Assembly (NCBI GenBank): GCA_013400975.1
Contig: WBMZ01010870.1
Coordinates: forward strand, 1-64,000
Source: Atrichornis clamosus
Taxonomy: Eukaryota > Chordata > Aves > Passeriformes > Menuridae
DNA length: 64,000 bases
Direction: 5' to 3'
Translations under genes and position numbers: made by a program
Notes under the pieces: generated by a model
The model's database searches: none
What the model saw: the letters and a program-made list of their open reading frames with translations, nothing else
What the model was told of the DNA's origin: nothing
Shown here: positions 27,101 through 39,100 of the stretch, piece by piece
Layout: each line of letters begins with the position of its first letter
Position numbering within the stretch: position 1 is the stretch's first letter

Positions 27101-30100
27101 GGGAAAGTGCAGAGAACCAGCCTTCAGTATTAAGAAGATACAAATCTAAGTTTTCTGGACATAGTGGAAATCATGAATTTCCAATGCTTTTGGAATGAGT
27201 AGGGTAAAACAGAGGGCTGGGATGTAAGAGGTGGGATAATAGAAGAGCTGTGTCTTTCAGAAAGATGCATATCACTTACTAGAGCACAGATGCAAAAGTG
27301 TTACCAAAAATGGGAAAAAATTTACTATTTTATAATGAAACTCTGCTGCATCAATGAAATATTATATCATGTAGTGGAAAATAGGAAACAGTGAACTCCA
27401 AGTCATCTTGCAGGGGGTTGGAAGTAGGTGGTGTTTAAGGTGCCTTCCAACCCAAACCACTATAGGGTTCTCTGACATTGCATTCAGCATGCCAGCTGAC
27501 AGGTAAATAACATCTGTCTCACAAATCTGGCAGTGTTTTTGGAAGGCAGACCTCTTCTGCTGCCTCCTCACCTCAGCTACAAGAATTTGCCTGTGTCTGT
27601 AGTACCTGCTGAAATGAGAGAGAGGTTTATGACTCCAAATGGCATGTGAAGGCTCAAAAGCCCTCGGAGCAGCCTTATGGAATAAAAGCTTCCAAATGGT
27701 CAGTGGTGCAGAGTAGTCTCACATCTCACACCCTGTCCCTGCAGCCCCCCCAGGAAGCTGGGACAGTTCTGTACGAAGCAGAGCTGCTGCACTTTGCTGA
27801 GGATCTGAGGAAGTGGAAGGACAGATACATCGTTATCAAAAACGACTACACTGTGGATTGCTTCGAGACCAAAGAGGTAAACGCTTCTGCCTTGGATCTT
27901 CTTGTACACTCCCAAATAAACTGATAGCAAGTGGATTTGCTGCTGCTGCCTTTGCTTCAGCAGCACTGCATGAAACCTTGTCCTTGTCACAGTGGCTGCA
28001 GTGGCAGCTCCCCGGGCATGGCTGAGGGCACATGCCTTGGCCAGATACGTTTGCAAGAGCTAACAAATGGTTTTAGCAGCACTCTGAATCTTCCTCTGCC
28101 TGTCCCAGAACACTTCTCCTCTGTACATCCTTACAACACGTCCCTGTGCTCCTGCACTTGGATGTGAAGTAGCAGGGTTTGGGTGGCTCCAGGTTGCTAC
28201 AGTGAAGCTTTTTGTTTGGGAGCTGCCATAGTCAAACTGGTCCTGCCTGACAAATCCAACAAACTGAGCTCAGGAGAACATCCCATCCTTTTTCCCTCCC
28301 TTCCATCCATGGCGGATAACCACTGAGAGGATATTTTCAAACATGTTTTTTACGTTTAACCATGTTTTAGATTTGACTTGCCTGGGGAATATGTCCAAAA
28401 TTCAGCCTGACAAAAAGATCCTTTGGGGGAATATCCCCATGCATTGGAATCATAGAATATCCTGAGTTGGAAGGGATCCACAAGGATCATTGAGTCAGCT
28501 CCTGGCTTTGTCAGTGACTTTTGTATTTTATGTTTTCTCTCTCCTTAAATCTCTATTTGATGGTACTCCATCTCTGTTGATTTTCCAGGCCTACCAGAAG
28601 GGAGCCAGCCCTAAATACCACATTCTTCCTGCAGGAGGCAAAGTCCTGACTTCAGAAGAAGATTACAATTTGCTGTCTGATAAACATTTTCCAGATCCTG
28701 CTGGTAAGTCCTGCACAAAGCTGAACCGCCAAAGCCCAGCCTCTGTTCCTTACTCTGTTCTGGGAAGGCTTTCAGGCTCCACTTTGAAATGGGGCAGCAG
28801 AAGATGCCCACAGCCCTTTTCCCAAGTCCAAGCACAGCTCCAGAGGGGATGTACAAAGAAGGTGCTATAAGGTAACATTCAGTGAAATGCTGGCTCCCTT
28901 TTTCCCAGCATCCCAGCACAAAGCCACTGGAAGCTGTGCAGGATGAGGGCAGGAACCACAGCACCATTGTTCCTGGGCTTTGTTAATATTCCTGGTTTAT
29001 TTGTTTCCATTTTTAGATGCCAGCTGCCTGTGTTGACTCACAGTTGATAATAAGTCCCACAGAGAGGGCAGGAAGGTTGCTGCTGCTGAGTTAGTTGTTT
29101 CTGGGCCAGGAGCTGCTGTGGTCCTGCCTTGCCCTCACTCCACAAAGATGGAGAAAATTCAGGGAGCTGATCTCCTGTTGCGCAGTCAGATTGGGAGAAT
29201 GGGATGCCATGTAACGAAAGGGATGAGGGCAACTTGAAGACAAGGATTTATTTTTTAAGTCCTTAAGGTTATGACAGTTGGGAGGTGCCCCCTCACAGCC
29301 TTTCCCAAGGCACAGGGTGGTCAGAGGGGCTTGGAGGTGTCCCGTGTGTGTCACCACAGCTCCACAGCAGTTGGGGTTGAGCGACGGGGAACACCCCCAA
29401 GGGTGCTTCAGTTCATCTTTTATGGCCCTTCTCCCCTTCTGTGTGGTGCTGAAGACCCTCTCAGATGAACCTCTTATGTCTGGGTGCATGTTCATGGCTT
29501 GAGATTGGATTTGGTCATCCCTAAATGTGTTGTCCAGCATCCCCTGTGTGCCGGGACTCGGTCAGGCGGGAGCTGGAGGTGCTTTCTTTACTCCACCTAC
29601 AAGGGCTTGAAGTGACAGTTTTTAAGGGTAGTTGTGTGTGGAAATCCTGGAGCCAGGGAAAGCACTGCTGTTCCAACATGTTTAATACAGTTTATTTCTG
29701 TAAGAAAGTCCACGTGCTCCTGTATGGTCTCTATGTGGAACAGACCAGAGCTCCCCACTAACTCACCTACTTGCCATGAAAACCATTTCCCCAGCAGCTG
29801 CGATCCAGTGAAATACTGTCTTTGAAATTTTGTCTGAACTGTGTGGGTTTTTACCACTTTGAGTACAAAGCAAGAGGCCGTCGGGTTGGTGCCTGCTGAG
29901 TGTGCCATCCCAGCCCTTGGATCGGGAACACTTCCCTGCTGGCAGAGCTCTGGCACAGAGCCACCCCCAGGGAGGCTGCAGCTCTCAGACAGAGCGGTGT
30001 TTCTGTGCAGGCTCCAGTGAGAAGGAGGTGGCTCCAGCCTTCGTCCCGCTCCCCAAGGAGTTCCCGGTGTACCTGTGGCAGCCCTTCTCCCGCCACAGCT

Positions 30101-33100
30101 GCTACTGCTTCCCGGAGCCGGCGGAGCAGCAGCGCTTCAGCGCCGTGCTGGGGGACTGCGTGAGGCATTCCAACCGTGGTGAGTGCGGGATGGGGACAGC
30201 TGGGACATTCCCACCCCAGGGAGTGCGGGATGGGGACAGCTGGGACATTCCNNNNNNNNNNNNNNNNNNNNNNNNNNNNNNNNNNNNNNNNNNNNNNNNN
30301 NNNNNNNNNNNNNNNNNNNNNNNNNNNNNNNNNNNNNNNNNNNNNNNNNNNNNNNNNNNNNNNNNNNNNNNNNNNNNNNNNNNNNNNNNNNNNNNNNNNN
30401 NNNNNNNNNNNNNNNNNNNNNNNNNNNNNNNNNNNNNNNNNNNNNNNNNNNNNNNNNNNNNNNNNNNNNNNNNNNNNNNNNNNNNNNNNNNNNNNNNNNN
30501 NNNNNNNNNNNNNNNNNNNNNNNNNNNNNNNNNNNNNNNNNNNNNNNNNNNNNNNNNNNNNNNNNNNNNNNNNNNNNNNNNNNNNNNNNNNNNNNNNNNN
30601 NNNNNNNNNNNNNNNNNNNNNNNNNNNNNNNNNNNNNNNNNNNNNNNNNNNNNNNNNNNNNNNNNNNNNNNNNNNNNNNNNNNNNNNNNNNNNNNNNNNN
30701 NNNNNNNNNNNNNNNNNNNNNNNNNNNNACCGCGGGGAGGATGGGGATGGCTGGGACATTCCCACTGTGGGGAATGTGGGATGGGGATGGCTGGGACATT
30801 CCCAACACGGGGAGTCCGGGATGGGGATGGCTGGGACATTCCAGTGGGGATGGGTGAGACGTTCCAACCGCAGTGAGTGCCGGAAGGGCTGGGGAATGCT
30901 GGAACGGCGGCGGAAAAACACAAGTGGCTCCTGAAAGGTGCTTGTCTTCAGCACAGAGCCCTGCTCTTGCTGTGCTGGGAGCAAACTTAGGTGGGCCTTG
31001 GGGCACAGTGGAGTGAGCTTGGGTAGAAAACAGGGGAATTGCTTTAGAAGTTGCGTGGTGATACAAAATCCGTAAGAGGTGTTTATTGATACGGCACGGC
31101 AAACCCTCACCTGTGTCTGCAAGCTGGCAAATGGATCATAGCTGTAGAGTCAGGAATTGTGGAATAGCCTGGACTGGAAAGGCCCCACGATGCTCAGTGA
31201 TCCAAACTCATGGCCCTGCACAGACAATCCCAGGAATCCCACCCTGTGCCATCCAGAAGGCCAGGTTTGGAGAACGTGGAGGCAGTGTAGTCTCCCGGTA
31301 CATTCCTGTGTTTTACACACACATCACTCCTGATCAAACATTCCTGCAGGTGTTTCAATGGCAGCTCAAAGCCCCAGCCATGGCTAAGCCTTGTAACTGG
31401 TCCATGAATGGTGTGTAAGACACAGTATTGATTGTTTGCGCGAAGATAAATTACAAATGTCAGTTTCTGAGTATGTTACACTGGAAAACTTAAAAAAAAA
31501 CCCAATTTGTGACTTGCTAGGGTTATAAAAACAACTTTGCTGCCATGAAATTGGAAGATCATTTATGAGTTGGATCCTTCACAAAAAGAAATGCTTTCCT
31601 GATTTTCAGATGGCTATTCTTTCCAGCAAGGTGCTCTGGTTTCCCCACTGGTCTCCAGGCTCTTCCTGTCACTCTCGAGTCCCATCTGCTCCTGTTGCCC
31701 TTGGTGGGAGATGGGAACACTCAGGAACTTCTCCAGCTGCTTGGGTCTGAAGCCCAGGCTTGTAGATAAATGAACTGTGAATGCAGGGGGTGAACAGGCC
31801 CTTTTACTTACAGAAGTGGCTCCCAGTGAATGTGTTTTTAGCTGTCGCTTTAGTCTCCTGGTCATCAGCTTCATCCCATTGCCCTCAGACACTTTCTCCC
31901 ACTTCTTCCCCAGATCATTCCCAACTGCCATCTGTTTTCCCTTGTCTCCACTGCCAGAGGCATTCCTGGTTTCCTTTAGGACTCCATTGCCATGATGAAA
32001 ACACACACAATTGCATTTCTAGGCAGTTTCCTAAGATGTGCAGTTACTTGTGTGGTGCTCAGGGGTGGCTGGTGGCCGGTGCCTTCTTCACAGGACACAC
32101 AGGATTCCTGATCCCCATGCTCTCCAGGTGGTGTGCAGTCTCCATTCCCTTTCCCAGTGCTCTCCAGCTGGTGTGCAGTCCCCATTCCCTTTCCCCGTGC
32201 TCTCCAGGCGGTGTGCAGTCCCCATTCCCGTTCCCCGTGCTCTCCAGGCGGTGTGCAGTCCCCATTCCCGTTCCCCGTGCTCTCCAGGCGGTGTGCAGTC
32301 CCCATTCCCGTTCCCCGTGCTCTCCAGGCGGTGTGCAGTCCCCATTCCCGTTCCCCGTGCTCTCCAGGCGGTGTGCAGTCCCCATTCCCGTTCCCCGTGC
32401 TCTCCAGGCGGTGTGCAGTCCCCATTCCCTTTCCCCGTGCTCTCCAGGCAGTGTACAGTCCCCATTCCTGGTCCCAGTGCTCTCCAGGTGCTGTACAGTC
32501 CCCATTCCCAGAGCTCTCCAGGTGCTGTACAGTGCCCTGACCCGCCGTGCTCCCCTCCCTGGCTTTCCAAGCCCTGCTGGAGGCGGTGGGATGCAGCGTG
32601 TCCCTCTAGCTCTGACAGCCTCGTGCAATCCAGAGGAAGCAGCTCCACTGCAAGTCCATGTAGGTGTGGAGAGGCCAAGGGTTGAAACACCCAGGTGGGC
32701 ACACACCTGGTCATGGGGAATACAGAGGCTCTTCCATGGCTGGATTAACACAGGTTGGAGGCATCAGTTTAAAAGGAATATCATTCACCTGGCACTTCCA
32801 AATAGTCTGAGCCTCACCAAATATTCTCTGTCTGGCTGCCACAGGAACCTGAACTCCCATGGTGTGCCCGAGGGCAGAGCCTGGCTCTGGCTTTCAGTTC
32901 TGGTGAGCCTGGGTTTAGCTGTGGCAGCTGTGCAGGATGGAAGTCCTCTGGACTTTGCTCCTCACCGAGGCTGGGTGAGGAGATGGGGGCACAGTCAAGT
33001 TTTCCTGGCACACCATGACTTGAAGACTGTTCATTAGGTTTGGGGGTTTTCATTTCTCTCCTGGAACAAGTGTAATGGGCTTGACAAAGCTTTTGGCAGC

Positions 33101-36100
33101 CTGGTTTTTCCTTAAAGTTCAGCACTTCACTCTAGGGGCCAATCCTGAATTGGCAGAAGCTGGGTTTAGATGATCTAATAGGTCTTTTCCATCTCCAGAG
33201 CCTGTGAGTCTGCACTTTATTATATTTCACATGGCTCAGCTATTGCTCATTTGTGCATCTGTTCCAGGATTTATCCCTCTCAGCTTTTCCTGTGGTCCAG
33301 TTTTTACCTGACAGACAATGCCCAGTGACCTTCCTCAGGCTCATCCTTACTTCTGCCTGATAAGTAGATGAAGACAGTCTGGATTAGGACCTACTGCTAC
33401 ACCAGGAAAAGGGTTCAAACAGCTAACAGGGAAGCAGGAGCCCATATTTTGTGGATTTCCTGGAGTTATATCATCCCCTGGAGACCTAGGTGCTGCAAGT
33501 GGAAAAATAATCTCTGACAAGCACCTCAGTAACCTGAACTGTGCCCTTGGAAAGAATTTCTTCTTCCAGGGGCTTTGTGTTGATTTCTAGTCATTCTCAC
33601 ATCACTGAAAAATATTAGTTCATTAACACTTTTTAAAGCCCCGTTTGCAAACAATTCTGCTGACAAAAACAGGTGTCTGAGCAATCTGACAAAGTTACAG
33701 GTGTGTGCAGCAAAACAGTGAGTAGAAAGGATTGTGACAGAAAATCTGACCGTGCTCTTTTATTTATAAGAAGGTGAAAAGAGAGAAGAACTGTGAAAAA
33801 TTCTTTGTGTTCAATCGTGGAATGTAATTTAGTGGGGTAAGGAGCAGTGGCCAAGGCAACACTCACCCCACCTCTTCCAAAAGTGCTGAGTTCCCTTTTA
33901 CCAGGGCAGATTTGGCAAGGCAGGACAAAGACAGCTGTAATGCCAGGTCACAAGTAGCCTTTCTGTCCCTGCTGCGATCTGCCACTCCAGACACAAAGGC
34001 ATGTGCTGCGCTGGGCGTTAGCCAAGGACCGGGGCAGTTCTGGGTACAGCGTGTGTCTCCCGGGAAGCAGAGTCACACACGGAAAGCAGGGCTGGATCAG
34101 CACAGGGAGCCGCCCTGGCATTCAGCTGTTTCCTCTCCCCAGAGTCCCTCTGGTATAAATAACCAGCCCAGCCCGTGTTTCTGGGATTTCTGCTCAGGAC
34201 AAAAGCGTTGGGATTTAGCGAGCACCGCTGGGAAATGGGATTCAGATGTGTGGAGTGGGGCTGTGTCATGCCCCTCTCGATTCTCCTCTTGTGTCTGCCC
34301 TTTGTACTCATTGCTGAGGGTGTCATCTCCTTCACTAGCAATGGAATATGAAGATCAAATGCTTTTGGGGTTTTAATTTGTGAGGTTGTGTGATTAGGGC
34401 TAATTAATGAGAAGGCAAGTGCCCAGGGAGCAGCAGAGGAACCCCAACAGCCTGGTGGGTGCAGGGGGGACCCTGGAGGGCACTGCTGACTGTTCACTGC
34501 TGCTTCCAGGGAGCCTGTTCTTCCCAGGTGCCTCAGAACTCCCGTCGCTGTAGGATTTTTAGTTTTAACACTCCTCAGCTTTTTAAAGAAGCTGTGCTTG
34601 AGGTGGAGTGTGGAGGAAGTGGTTTAATGTTTCCTCCAATTTCCTAAACTGCTCCTGCCAGGTTAGGTGGGGATGGCAGCATGGGATTCACCGGTTTGCC
34701 TTATCTCTGTGATCCAGTTTCACCCACAACCTGGACTTACCTGCTTCCCTCTCGCTCCCCATTCCTTAGTGAAACACTGAGAACTGCACACCTCAAATTT
34801 TGGGGGAAATCTGCTGCTGAAATGGCCACCTAACCCCCAGTGGGGATGTTCTGCCAGTCCCACAATGGCAACAGCGAGGCAAAGGCTCAGAATATTCACA
34901 GGGCTCTAATATGTCCCATTCTCCAGTTTTTAATCCTTTGGGTGTGTATGCCCTGAACATCAGACTGAAGTTTCTTCTGAGTACTTAATTATTTCGGGTT
35001 TTGAGGAGGTCTTCTTGTTTCCTCTATGTGTTTCACTTGGTATTTGCTGTTAAAAGTGGAGAACCCCAACCCCTTGGTTCTGGGATGGAGGGAAGTCTGC
35101 GTGATGAGAAGGAAATGACCAGTAGCTCATTCTGGGAGACACAAGTTTCACTTCAGGATTTTCTTTTCTTTCATCTGGTTTGATTTCACATCCGTATCTG
35201 GATAATCACCCTCCTGGCACAGGAAGTTGAGGCACTTTCAAAACCATATCCTGTCATCCCCAATTTCAACAGAAACAACAAAAAATTATTTTGAGCAATA
35301 AATATCTTAAAGAAGTACACTAAAGAAATACATTGGGCAAGAGAGAAAGACAAAACGTAGTTTTAAGATTGTGCAGGGCAGATTCTTTTTTATATGAGAG
35401 GAAAATGTCCTTGTGCACTGGGATGAAAGTGAGGCCTTTTGGAGGGTTTGTGTGATAATTTGGGGTGGGAAGAGGTACAGATCCAGACAGTATTTAGCCC
35501 CTCATCTACCAAGACTTGTGTCTTGGCTCCTCTCACAGCACCTGCTGCACTTGGGTTAATTAAAGCCCTTTATGGTTAATGGGATCAGACCTCCTGTGAT
35601 CCATAGAAATACTGTTGTTGTCATAACAGACAGAACCATTTCACTGTGAATATCTTTGATAAGACTTGTGGGGTGTTACAAAACTCATTAAATTCTTTAG
35701 GACACGATCTAGAAATTTTTTGTATAATTCAGAATCTTTTGCTTAAAAGAAGAATCTTTTTTTGTCTTTTGGGGATGTTTTTGCTTTACAACATGAGTTC
35801 TTTCAGTCAGTGTGGCTTTTGTCAACCAGCCTGGTTGCCTACACCTTGGTGAGGACTTTCAGTCTGTATAAGTGACATTCATTCTGAAACATCAAGATGA
35901 TGAATGTGCTAAAATCATAATTGCCATTACATTCTTCCTATCTCTCTCATCTTGGGCTGATTGTCTTTTTCTTACACATTTCCAAGCGTGGGGTGGTGCA
36001 GAGGCGCCACAGCCCTGAGCCCATCACCCCAGCCTGTTCTAGGAGCTGTGCAGGGTAAGGTGGTGTTCAGGCTCCAGCCTCAAAGTTCAGCAGCAGAGAA

Positions 36101-39100
36101 ATCTCAGAATCATGGAATGGTTTGGGCTGGAAGGGACTCCCTGCCATGGGCAGGGACACCTTCCACTATCCCAGGGTGCTCCAAGCCCTGTCCAGCCTGG
36201 CCTTGGACACTTCCAGGGATGGGGCAGCCACAGCTGCTATGGGCAACCTGGGCCAGGGCCTCAGCCCCCTCACAGGGCAGAATTCTTCCCAATATCTCAT
36301 CTAACCCTGCCCTGTGGCAGTGGGAAGCCATTCCCTGTGTCCTGTCACTCCAGGCCCTCATCCCAAGTCCTTTTCCAGCTCTCTTGGAGCCCCTCTAGGT
36401 ACTGAAAGGCCACAATAAAGTCACCCCAGAGCCTTCTCTTCTCCAAATTTCCACCTGCTCCAGGAATATAGTAGCTGGTTTGGAAAGCACTTGGAAATTG
36501 TCAGAGCTGAGTGATATTGTCATTCTTTGTGTGTGTTTATACGGTGTTTATTCATGTTTCAGGCTATGAAATCCAATGGTGCTGGTCCCACTGGGGGAGG
36601 TTCCTTGTGACCTGTCTGGTGCTGCTCTGAAGAGCTTTAATCCAGGCACTGTGTGCTGACAGTCAAACAGTTAACCCTGCTCAGAGCCGGTCTGGTGGCC
36701 TTGGAGGGAACTCGTGCTGCAGAGCTGTATTTGCTATAAATACAGCATTCTTGCAGGGTTGTATCGTGCTTGGGAGTGACCTCATCTGGCCTCTCTTGGT
36801 GGTTAGCAGCTTCACACCACGTGCTCTGTGCACAAAGGGACAGTGCACTGCTCTCAGGAGATCCCCAGAGCTGTGGGGCTGATGCCTCTCAGGCCCAGGG
36901 CACTCTATGGATTTCACTTTGCTCCCAGTTTGGATGCTGCCACGACAGGACTGTATTTTGTGACAGTAAATGGTGTGTCCTTTAATCAGAGGGTCATTCC
37001 CAGCCGTGCTGGAGCTGTGCCACAAGCCCTGGGTAACCTCCCTTTTCCTGAGGGCCAGTTCCTGAACTTTCCTCATCTGCCCACCTTGAAAGCATGTTCC
37101 TTTTCTTACCTGGCATCCCCGCTGGGTTGGGACCATGTGCTTATTTTTTGGAGACAGAAATTTCTACAATTTTATTTCATTGGAGTTGATGGCCATGGCC
37201 TTTTTTTGCCAGCTGTCTGTGGTATCTTAAAAGCAACAGCTCTTAAAGTGTACTGGAGCTCATGTGAGCTCTTAGAAAGGGAAATCATTTTTATCATGCT
37301 CATTTATTTTTATTGGAACGGCGTCCCCTAACTGTGGTGTTGGGAGGTTGGCAGAGTGATTCCTTCACTGCAGGAATGTCTCTTATTTCCTGGTGGTCTC
37401 CAGCTGCCTTCACCCCAAATCCTGTGTGGCTGGCAGAGTGTGAGCACCATCTTAGACGTATCAGTACAAGAGTTGCCATTGTCATCTCTGTTTAGTTGGT
37501 TTGGGGTTGTGTATTTTCTTTTTTTCTACTAGCTTTTGTTTTAAAAGAACTAAATAAAAAAAAAAGTTAGAAATTGATTTTTTTTTCATTAAAGAGCATG
37601 TATAGTGGAAAGCAGAGGAAAAGCAACAATCTAAATACATTTGAAAGAAACAGATGCCAAGGTGAGAGGGGATGACTTGGAAGGATGAGAAAATTGGGAA
37701 AATGTAATTTGCATTTCTTAGCATGAAATCTGTTCTCTTGAGGGCAGAGTGTCTAGTGGAAATGAGAAGGGGTGGAAGCACCATCTTTTGAGACTGCACT
37801 TAAAATTCCAAATATTTTTTATCCACCTCCTACTATCTACTTGTAGCATCACAAGAAGGAAGGCCCTGCACCAATACCTGCACTGAGACTTTTCTTCTCC
37901 CAGGAAAATGCTCTATAAAGTGACCAACAAGAAGGAGTTACAAGAGATGTTCTGGCACTGCCTTCACCTGAGGCAGCTCTCCATCAAATAGATGAGGAAG
38001 CAAGGAAATAATATTGTGAGATCACCTAAAATTACAAGCAGTTTTAACTCGTTTAACATATTCCAGAAATTAATAGTAAGTGATGTTCTCCTCATCAGTG
38101 AAAGGCCACCAAACTCAAGTCCTTGGCCATCTTCATCTCCCTCCAGTGATTGTTCTCCTGCCTCCTCCACTCTTTGTCCAAAGCCAACCTGTGGGTTTTG
38201 GTGATTTGAGGGGATATTCATGGTCCCTGCTGTCTTGTAGGAGGGAACCAAAAAGTCCTGAGGTTTTTATATCAGGTTGTGAATGTCTTGTGTTGGGAGG
38301 AGACATTTGAGAGAGCTGCAGTTCCTGAGGCTGGTGGGCCAGAGCCAGGCACAGCCTGTGGGCCCTGACATGATCACCTCCTACAAAAACAGCCACTCTT
38401 GGGTGCCACATTGCTTTAATATCAATTAGGAAGAATTCCAGGCTCATGTGGGAAATAATGTTCACTGAGTGCAGAATCTGGATGGAATGCTGCAGGAAAC
38501 AGCTGAAGCCAGGGTGGGTTGCTCCCGAGTTATGGTGCTCAGATGATGGGTGTTATGTCAGAGTCAGCATTTCCTTACTTCAGCCCATGCTCTGTGAGCT
38601 CAGACTCTGCATGCTGGTTCAACACTTACTCAGCTACATCTTTGGGCCTCAGCCCTTTGTGAAATGTCAGCCAAAAGGCTGGGGTTACTCTCTGTGGTGT
38701 GGCTCACTGTGGCAAAGTACTTCATCCACAGTCAGGAGACCCCTTCACTGTTGCTGGCTTGCAGTCGAGTCCAGCCATTAACCAGCCATGCTCACCACTA
38801 AGCCATGTCCCCAAGGGCCATTAATGACAATTACTGTTCACAGGGACACACAGTTTAAACTGGATGCTGAAATAATCACTTTTTAGCAGCTGTATAAATG
38901 TTACAGAGGCATCTTCCTTTGATTGTAATGAAGAAAAATGATCATTTAAGTGGTTAAACCTCAGCAGCAGCAGCCCCAAGGCAGCAGGGTGCAATATGTA
39001 CAGATGGACAACTTGAACTGGGGTGTTCAAATACAGATTCCATATTACCTGGATTTGCTGGAAATCCAGTTGGAGCCAGAGCAGCTGCAGCACTGAGCCT

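Noticed and set aside
29851..31122. Open frames of 224-423 codons on both strands
   Set aside because: They run through the 477-N gap, where X is not counted as a stop, and through the minisatellite.
32121..32550. CRISPR-like array
   Set aside because: The units are contiguous 40-bp repeats without unique spacers, in a vertebrate intron.
31781..33037. 418-codon ATG-initiated open frame, plus minus-strand frames of 149-230 codons over the same place
   Set aside because: They depend on the 40-bp minisatellite, whose unit lacks stops in all six frames; the flanking peptide has no recognisable domain.
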